The notes below the pieces were generated by a model. The model had not been told where the DNA came from. It made no database searches and saw only the letters and a program-made list of their open reading frames with translations. A stretch of 10,315 bases of DNA from Candidatus Puniceispirillum sp. (GTDB taxonomy: Bacteria; Pseudomonadota; Alphaproteobacteria; Puniceispirillales; Puniceispirillaceae), in the NCBI GenBank assembly GCA_018668795.1, contig JABJBD010000124.1, positions 1-10,315 on the forward strand, in the 5' to 3' direction. Shown here piece after piece: positions 6,457-10,315 of this stretch. Positions within the stretch are counted from its first letter, which is position 1. Each line of letters starts with the position of its first letter. Position numbers and translations under genes: made by a program.

Positions 6457-6484
6457 TTGACATTTACACGTAAGCCGACACAAT
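6457..6484 (+). promoter_or_regulatory. Candidate promoter of the amt operon
   Basis: A consensus TTGACA at 6457-6462 is followed after 16 bp by CACAAT at 6479-6484, matching four of six -10 positions. A consensus -35 with a weak -10 fits a promoter assisted by the adjacent FNR-type box. I see no sigma-54 (GG-N10-GC) element of the kind common at nitrogen-controlled amt genes, although I cannot scan exhaustively. Confidence 0.4.
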
Positions 6485-6524
6485 AACTTATTACATTTTC
6501 GTGAAAACATTATCTGGAGAATAA

Positions 6525-6554
6525 GTGAATATAATTCAAAAAACACAACTATAG
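6525..6554 (+). CDS. Possible nine-codon leader peptide upstream of amt
   Basis: GTG at 6525 has GGAGA four bases upstream and opens a frame encoding MNIIQKTQL, ending at TAG 6552-6554. That stop overlaps the AGGAGG of the amt ribosome binding site (6553-6558), so a ribosome finishing the leader would sit on the amt start region. This geometry suits translational coupling or reinitiation. The ORF is short enough to be accidental, and it holds no run of a regulatory amino acid. Confidence 0.3.
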   Translation: MNIIQKTQL

Positions 6555-6563
6555 GAGGTAATA

Positions 6564-7913
6564 ATGGTCGGTAACCTAGATGCACTGACCACAATTTTTA
6601 CTGAGTTCTATTATTGGGTTACTGTGGTCTTTATGTTTCTCATTCATGTCGGGTTCTGCATGTATGAAGTAGGCGCAAGCCGTCACAAGAACCATCTTCA
6701 CACATTAATGAAGAACATCATGATCATTCCTTTGGTCACGGTGACGTTCTTCTTCTTTGGATGGTGGATTTATTGGGCATTCCCTGATTTTCCATTATTT
6801 GGCGGGCTCGATCTTGAATCTGGCGCGGCCAATCTGCCATGGTCCGAAAATATGGCTACCAACCTTGATGATCGTATCACTGGCGTTTTCTGGGCGGCGT
6901 TCCTGCTGTTCTCAGGGACAGCCGCGTCAATCGTGTCGGGGTCGGTTATCGAGCGGATTCGCTCAAGTGCCTTTTGGGTACATGCCGTACTGATCGGTTC
7001 GGTATTCTGGATTGTCGATGCGGCATGGGGCTGGCATTACGCTGGCTGGATGGTGCGCGAACTGGGCTATCATGATGCCTATGCATCGGGTGTTATTCAC
7101 GCTATCGCTGGTGGTTATGCGCTAGGTGTTCTGGCGGTGCTGGGTCCGCGTATTGGTAAATTTGCCAAGGACGGCACCCCACGCGATATACCGCCACATA
7201 ATCCCTGGTTGCTCAGCGTTGGCATCTTCATGATCTATACTGGTTTCTGGGGCTTTTATGCCGCCTGTAATGTACCGGTTATTTCGCCTGAAGTTATTGG
7301 CGGGCAGATCACGGGCGAAACATGGACAGCCACCAATATCTATCTGGCGCCCACCTCGCTTAGCGCGATCACCTTTAACTTCCTGATGTCGCTATCGGGT
7401 GGATTGATGGCCGCTTATATTATCTCCAAGGGCAATCCGTTCTGGACCTTCTCTGGGGGTCTTGTGGGCATTATCACAGCCTCGGCTGGTAACGATCTCT
7501 ATCATCCGATTCAGGCTATGCTGATAGGCGCTGTCGGCGTTGTAATCGCTTACAAGCTGCATTACTGGGTTGAGCGTAGGTTCAAGATTGATGATGCGGT
7601 TGGCGCGGTTGCTGTGCATGGCTATGCTGGCTTTGTTGGCCTAGTGATTTCGGGCTTCGTCCTGTGGGGCGTTCCGTCATCACCATTTGAAGGCTATGCC
7701 ACGATCAATCCGCTTGGCCAATTCCTCGGGGCGGTGATTATGTTTGGCGTTCTTGGCTTTTTGCCTGCCTATATCGTCACGCGTATTCAGGCTAGGATGA
7801 ATGTCTTGCGAGTACCTGAAAAAGTCGAAATTCAAGGACTCGATTTTGACGATAATGCTATTTACGAAGCCGCCAAGGCTGACATCATCGCATCAGACAA
7901 GGCACATTCATAA
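6564..7913 (+). CDS. amt: Amt/MEP-family ammonium transporter, divergent type
   Basis: A 449-residue inner-membrane protein with about eleven hydrophobic segments, the normal Amt size, expected to take up ammonium. By comparison with E. coli AmtB, the pore histidines His168 and His318 correspond to His179 (DAYASGVIHAIAGG) and His352 (AVAVHGYAG). The recruitment Asp160 corresponds to Asp171, Trp148 to Trp155, and the gate phenylalanines to Phe116 and Phe231. The GFNxGS segment after the second gate Phe reads GFYAAC, so Ser219 of AmtB is Cys235 here and the Asn is Tyr. The signature DFAGGTVVH is also changed to DAYASGVIH. The ATG has a strong AGGAGGT site. It is followed by a small membrane protein in place of the usual glnK partner. 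Family assignment is secure; substrate range and direction are less so. Confidence 0.93.
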   Translation: MVGNLDALTTIFTEFYYWVTVVFMFLIHVGFCMYEVGASRHKNHLHTLMKNIMIIPLVTVTFFFFGWWIYWAFPDFPLFGGLDLESGAANLPWSENMATNLDDRITGVFWAAFLLFSGTAASIVSGSVIERIRSSAFWVHAVLIGSVFWIVDAAWGWHYAGWMVRELGYHDAYASGVIHAIAGGYALGVLAVLGPRIGKFAKDGTPRDIPPHNPWLLSVGIFMIYTGFWGFYAACNVPVISPEVIGGQITGETWTATNIYLAPTSLSAITFNFLMSLSGGLMAAYIISKGNPFWTFSGGLVGIITASAGNDLYHPIQAMLIGAVGVVIAYKLHYWVERRFKIDDAVGAVAVHGYAGFVGLVISGFVLWGVPSSPFEGYATINPLGQFLGAVIMFGVLGFLPAYIVTRIQARMNVLRVPEKVEIQGLDFDDNAIYEAAKADIIASDKAHS

Positions 7914-7924
7914 AGGAGGATATT

Positions 7925-8140
7925 ATGTCAACAATTGGATATGAAAATTGGGCTGTTGATCTTGCCAATGTCGGGGCTGTCTATCCCTTTCAGGGATGGG
8001 AAGTCACCATGACAATCATTGGCGTTATCTTCTGGCTAGGATGGCACCGTATGCAGTTCAAAGCCGAAACCGAGGAGCTGGAAGACGCGTCTATCGGCAC
8101 CGATTCAGCCAAGGTCAAAAGCTTTATCGATGGGTATTAA
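7925..8140 (+). CDS. Small single-span membrane protein paired with amt
   Basis: A 71-residue protein starting 11 bases after the amt stop, with a near-perfect ribosome binding site (AGGAGGA at 7914-7920, four bases before ATG). It has a short N-terminal region (WAVDLANVGAVYPFQGWEV), one hydrophobic span at about 26-41 rich in Trp/Phe, and a charged C-terminal tail (KAETEELEDAS). No signal-peptide cleavage site is obvious. I know no named family for it. Operon position and matched ribosome sites suggest a subunit or regulator of the transporter, possibly in the role that GlnK plays elsewhere; that is inference. A strong terminator follows 38 bases after the stop. Confidence 0.82.
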   Translation: MSTIGYENWAVDLANVGAVYPFQGWEVTMTIIGVIFWLGWHRMQFKAETEELEDASIGTDSAKVKSFIDGY

Positions 8141-8178
8141 TCGCATGTGACGATTAGATCATCATCAAACAACTAAGG

Positions 8179-8204
8179 AAAAGGCAGCCAAAGCTGCCTT
8201 TTTT
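8179..8204 (+). terminator. Rho-independent terminator of the amt operon, possibly bidirectional
   Basis: A perfect stem GGCAGC-CAAA-GCTGCC, extended by A/T pairs to 10 bp, is followed by six T residues (8199-8204). It lies 38 bases after the 71-residue gene. On the minus strand the same stem is followed by a shorter TTTT, so it may also stop transcripts from pseudoazurin, which ends at 8236 facing it. Confidence 0.9.
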
Positions 8205-8235
8205 GATGCGTTATATGCGGCGTAAATACCCAAGC

Positions 8236-8655
8236 CTAGGACAGGCTGGCCAGCAATGCCTTTAGCTTCTTTTTGCTTTTGCCCATCGCCTTGGCGGCGG
8301 CGACATCATCCTTATTCGACAGATCACCACCAACAACCACCAGCCCGATCATGCCCATGCCCTTATGCGGGGTGCACCAGTAATAATAGATACCTGGCTG
8401 GTCAAAGGTGATTTTGGCTTCCTTGCTGTTTTTTGACTTGAATTTCATGACGTTTGGCGACGCGATCATCTCGACATTATGCCCTTTAGACGACGGCACC
8501 CATGTCACCGTATCGCCAGCATCGATCATGGCAACTTCCTGGCTATAGACCATTTTATTGCCGTCGGCGTCCTTGTTCAGCATTTCGATGGTCATATCCG
8601 CGGCCAGGGCAGGAGTTACGAAAAACGCGACCAATGCGCATAAAATAAACTTCAT
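8236..8655 (-). CDS. Pseudoazurin, periplasmic type I copper protein
   Basis: A 139-residue precursor of a small blue-copper electron carrier. The signal peptide MKFILCALVAFFVTPALA ends in ALA, with likely cleavage after residue 18. The copper ligands are His59 (SKGHNVE), Cys94, His97 and Met102 in YWCTPHKGMGMIGLVVVG, with the Cys-x2-His-x4-Met spacing of pseudoazurins, and the Lys/Ala-rich C-terminal helix is also typical. Known pseudoazurins pass electrons to copper nitrite reductase or other periplasmic oxidoreductases; no such partner is in this window. The frame extends upstream by 15 codons, but ATG 8655 begins the signal peptide and has AGGA seven bases upstream. It converges on the amt operon across a shared terminator. 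Without a denitrification gene nearby, its partner here is unknown. Confidence 0.94.
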   Translation of the reverse strand: MKFILCALVAFFVTPALAADMTIEMLNKDADGNKMVYSQEVAMIDAGDTVTWVPSSKGHNVEMIASPNVMKFKSKNSKEAKITFDQPGIYYYWCTPHKGMGMIGLVVVGGDLSNKDDVAAAKAMGKSKKKLKALLASLS

Positions 8656-8812
8656 GAAATCATCCTCTATAACGTGACAGCACCAGCTTGTCGAAACCAT
8701 GACAATGATGCGCGATAGCCGATAGATGGCGCGTGCCAGCCATGCTTACAATGCGACGCATCGCCTCATCCCTTGTGATGCCGCGCTTCATCGGCATAAC
8801 TAGGCGTCCCCC

Positions 8813-8888
8813 GCATTCCCTCTGCATTTCCACGCATCCCCCTCTCAATTCCTCCGCATTCCCACGCCGTGTCCGCCGCATTGTCCAA
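8813..8888. repeat. Degenerate 11-bp-period direct repeat
   Basis: GCAT cores occur at 8813, 8824, 8834, 8856 and 8878, spaced 11, 10, 22 and 22 bp, most followed by a C-rich run (GCATTCCC, GCATTTCC, GCATCCCCC, GCATTCCC, GCATTGTCC). The two 22-bp gaps each contain a degraded unit at the midpoint (TCAATTCC at 8845, CCGTGTCC at 8867), making seven units in step. The array is C/T-rich on the plus strand. It lies between pseudoazurin and the threonine dehydratase gene and ends at the latter's candidate promoter. The period is not a multiple of three, so coding is an unlikely cause. Confidence 0.55.
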
Positions 8889-8918
8889 TTGACGCCGACC
8901 AATGCTTATTGATAGATT
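8889..8918 (+). promoter_or_regulatory. Candidate promoter of the threonine dehydratase gene
   Basis: TTGACG at 8889-8894 (five of six -35 positions) and TAGATT at 8913-8918 (four of six -10 positions) are separated by 18 bp. Transcription would start at or next to the ATG at 8925. The gene has no Shine-Dalgarno match, so a leaderless message is a consistent reading. Confidence 0.4.
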
Positions 8919-8924
8919 CGACGC

Positions 8925-9914
8925 ATGAAAAAATTTGCGTCTGATTTGATTGATACGGCGCGCGATGCTTTGGCTGGCCGTATCATCCGTACCCCTGTTT
9001 TGTCGCTGGAAAGCAGCAAGATCGCCCCCTATATCCCGGCTGAATCACGGCTATTTATGAAGCTTGAATTGTTTCAGCATACTGGCTCATTCAAGGCGCG
9101 GGGGGCCTTGCTGGGGGTTGACTGGCTGTCTGACGCACAAAAGACCAAGGGCGTTGCCACCTTCAGTGGCGGCAATCATGCGCTGGCCACGGCCTGGGCG
9201 GCACGCAAACAGGGCATCAGCGCCAAAGTCCTGATGACCGAGGCGGCTGATCCGATCCGCATTGACGGGTGCCGGGCCTTGGGTGCCGAAATTGTGCTGG
9301 TGCCTGATATGGCGCGTGCCTTGCCCATGCTTGACCAGATCGCTGCCGATGAAGGCCGGCATATCCTGCATCCTTTCAATGACGTGAATATGGCTTTTGG
9401 CGCGGCCACATGCGGTGCCGAATTTATCGAAGACGCCCCGCCGCTTGATATGGTTATTTTGCCTGTTGGCGGTGGTGGTTTGATTTCGGGTATGGCCGCC
9501 GCGATCAAGCGGCATAATCCGGATATTACCGTCATTGGCGTCGAACCCAAGGGGGCAGACAGTTTACGCCGCAGCTTTGCCACGGGCACCCCTGCCGTGC
9601 TTGACCGGATTGATACGATCGCCGACAGTCTGGGCGCGCCGATGGCAATGGCCGAATCCTTTGCGCTGGCTCGCCAGAATGTTGATGACATTGTGCTTAT
9701 TGATGACCGCGCGATGGCCGAAACCATGCTGTTGATGCGCCATACGCTAAGCCTGATCGCCGAGCCGGCCTGTACCGCGTCGCTGGCCGCCGCGTTGGGG
9801 CCTTTGCGTGATAGGGTCAGGGGTAAATCGGTTGGCGTGCTGGCATGCGGTGCGAATATCAGCCCGGATCGCTATGCGCGCTATACCGCCGACGCGGCCT
9901 TGCCTACGGCCTGA
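8925..9914 (+). CDS. PLP-dependent threonine/serine dehydratase family protein
   Basis: A fold-type II PLP enzyme of the threonine/serine dehydratase group, 329 residues, the same length as catabolic E. coli TdcB. The likely reaction is L-threonine to 2-oxobutanoate and ammonia, or L-serine to pyruvate and ammonia. The PLP lysine is Lys57 in HTGSFKARGA; the loop SGGNHA is at 81-86 (more often SAGNHA or SSGNHG); the phosphate-binding glycines are VGGGGL at 181-186; the C-terminal motif is CGAN at 308-311, where SGGN is more common. There is no C-terminal ACT regulatory domain, so isoleucine feedback of the biosynthetic type is unlikely. Related members are serine racemases or hydroxyaspartate ammonia-lyases, so the substrate is not certain. 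The start has no Shine-Dalgarno and may be leaderless. Confidence 0.9.
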   Translation: MKKFASDLIDTARDALAGRIIRTPVLSLESSKIAPYIPAESRLFMKLELFQHTGSFKARGALLGVDWLSDAQKTKGVATFSGGNHALATAWAARKQGISAKVLMTEAADPIRIDGCRALGAEIVLVPDMARALPMLDQIAADEGRHILHPFNDVNMAFGAATCGAEFIEDAPPLDMVILPVGGGGLISGMAAAIKRHNPDITVIGVEPKGADSLRRSFATGTPAVLDRIDTIADSLGAPMAMAESFALARQNVDDIVLIDDRAMAETMLLMRHTLSLIAEPACTASLAAALGPLRDRVRGKSVGVLACGANISPDRYARYTADAALPTA

Positions 9915-10238
9915 TACAGGCGGATAGCGCTGGGGGTTTTGATGGCATGACTTTTGGGGGAACAACTATCCCCACCGCGTAATTGACAATATTAATTACC
10001 CACACATAGGTTTGATATGTAGCATTGACGTTTGCGTGTTCGGCTCGGTTACGTTTCCCGCCAGATGTGTTGCGTAATTTCATGAAGATGTGGTTGAAAA
10101 ATCACCTTCCGCAATGTGCATAAAATCTATTCAAATAAAAAAACTTCCGGTCACGCGCAATTTCCCTAACATTTAATATGACCTTAAGTTTTTAAGCTGA
10201 AAACCCGCTTAGCCTATAATGTAACTAAGAGATATCCG
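9915..10238. other. Intergenic stretch without a recognised gene
   Basis: I see no convincing coding or RNA gene here. A short hairpin GCCTG-ATA-CAGGC (9909-9921) overlaps the dehydratase stop but lacks an adjacent U-tract. TGGGG and CCCCA (9955-9974) form a second small stem. GTAATT and AATTAC (9979-9999) form a 6-bp dyad with a 9-bp spacer that contains TTGACA (9983-9988), though no good -10 follows. GCGTAATT occurs twice (9977 and 10072). A perfect TATAAT stands at 10215-10220 on the plus strand with only a weak -35 (TTAAGC); it would read antisense into the gene at the right edge. Confidence 0.5.
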
Positions 10239-10315
10239 CTAAATTTCCTCACCATCATCACCCAACCCGGAAAACATATCCTCATGTTCAAACTTTAATG
10301 TTTTTGAGAAATCAA
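10239..10315 (-). CDS. C-terminal end of a protein running off the right edge
   Basis: On the minus strand an open frame enters from the edge and runs 24 codons to a TAG at 10241-10239. The peptide ends EHEDMFSGLGDDGEEI, an acidic, turn-rich tail of the sort common at protein C-termini, preceded by DFSKTLKF. It looks like real coding sequence, but it is too short to identify. It would be tail-to-tail with the dehydratase gene, with 324 bases between them. Confidence 0.5.
   Translation of the reverse strand, partial: DFSKTLKFEHEDMFSGLGDDGEEI

Noticed and set aside
8663..8691. Possible pseudoazurin promoter TCGACA-17-TATAGA on the minus strand
   Set aside because: The -10 abuts the ribosome binding site, so transcription would start past it; a functional message would lack the Shine-Dalgarno.
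8660..8902. Minus-strand 80-codon frame just upstream of pseudoazurin, ending four bases before its start
   Set aside because: Composition is extremely Arg/Met/Gly-rich, it runs through the 11-bp repeat, and the period of that repeat is not a multiple of three. No family features. A shorter start at 8797 also lacks a good ribosome site.
9087..9727. Long minus-strand frames inside the dehydratase gene
   Set aside because: They are antisense shadows of a well-supported enzyme gene in G+C-richer DNA.
9955..9974. Terminator after the dehydratase gene
   Set aside because: The TGGGG/CCCCA stem is short and no U-tract follows on either strand.

Overview
The window looks like chromosomal DNA of a marine alphaproteobacterium of moderate G+C, with small intergenic gaps and mostly core-type genes. 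The gene mix (an unusual Amt-type ammonium transporter, pseudoazurin, GTP cyclohydrolase I, secreted histidine phosphatase, autotransporter-like protein) would suit the SAR116/Puniceispirillum type, but that placement is inference from gene style, not a database match. There is no sign of a prophage, insertion sequence, CRISPR array, tRNA or rRNA.

Layout. At the left, folE (160-801, +) makes the first pteridine intermediate from GTP. It faces a tightly coupled minus-strand pair: a stand-alone GAF-domain protein (1195-2022) followed after one base by a 117-residue protein of unknown function (840-1193). Next comes a minus-strand operon in the order secreted histidine phosphatase (3438-3998), DUF2938 membrane protein (2935-3417), LysE/RhtB exporter (2257-2880). 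A divergent intergenic region with a long inverted repeat separates this operon from a 65-residue orphan (4133-4330, +). A 640-residue autotransporter-like outer-membrane protein (4347-6269, -) has an unusual N-terminus.

The central unit is an Amt-family ammonium transporter (6564-7913, +) followed 11 bases later by a 71-residue single-span membrane protein (7925-8140). Upstream lies a perfect FNR/FixK-type dyad, TTGAT-N4-ATCAA, and a possible nine-codon leader ORF whose stop overlaps the amt ribosome binding site. A strong terminator (8179-8204) closes the unit. Pseudoazurin (8236-8655, -) converges on it. A degenerate 11-bp-period repeat (8813-8888) lies between pseudoazurin and a PLP-dependent threonine/serine dehydratase (8925-9914, +), which may be read from a leaderless transcript. 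The last 400 bases hold no complete gene, but the right edge carries the C-terminal 24 codons of a minus-strand protein.

How the genes may work together. Nitrogen is a loose theme: ammonium uptake, amino-acid deamination (threonine dehydratase releases ammonia) and amino-acid export (LysE). The FNR-type box next to the transporter and the nearby pseudoazurin hint at a link to redox or oxygen control. These links are inference from proximity. Several start codons are settled by Shine-Dalgarno matches rather than by the longest reading frame: GTG for the autotransporter and the 65-residue gene, TTG for LysE, and internal ATGs for the GAF protein, the 117-residue protein and pseudoazurin.
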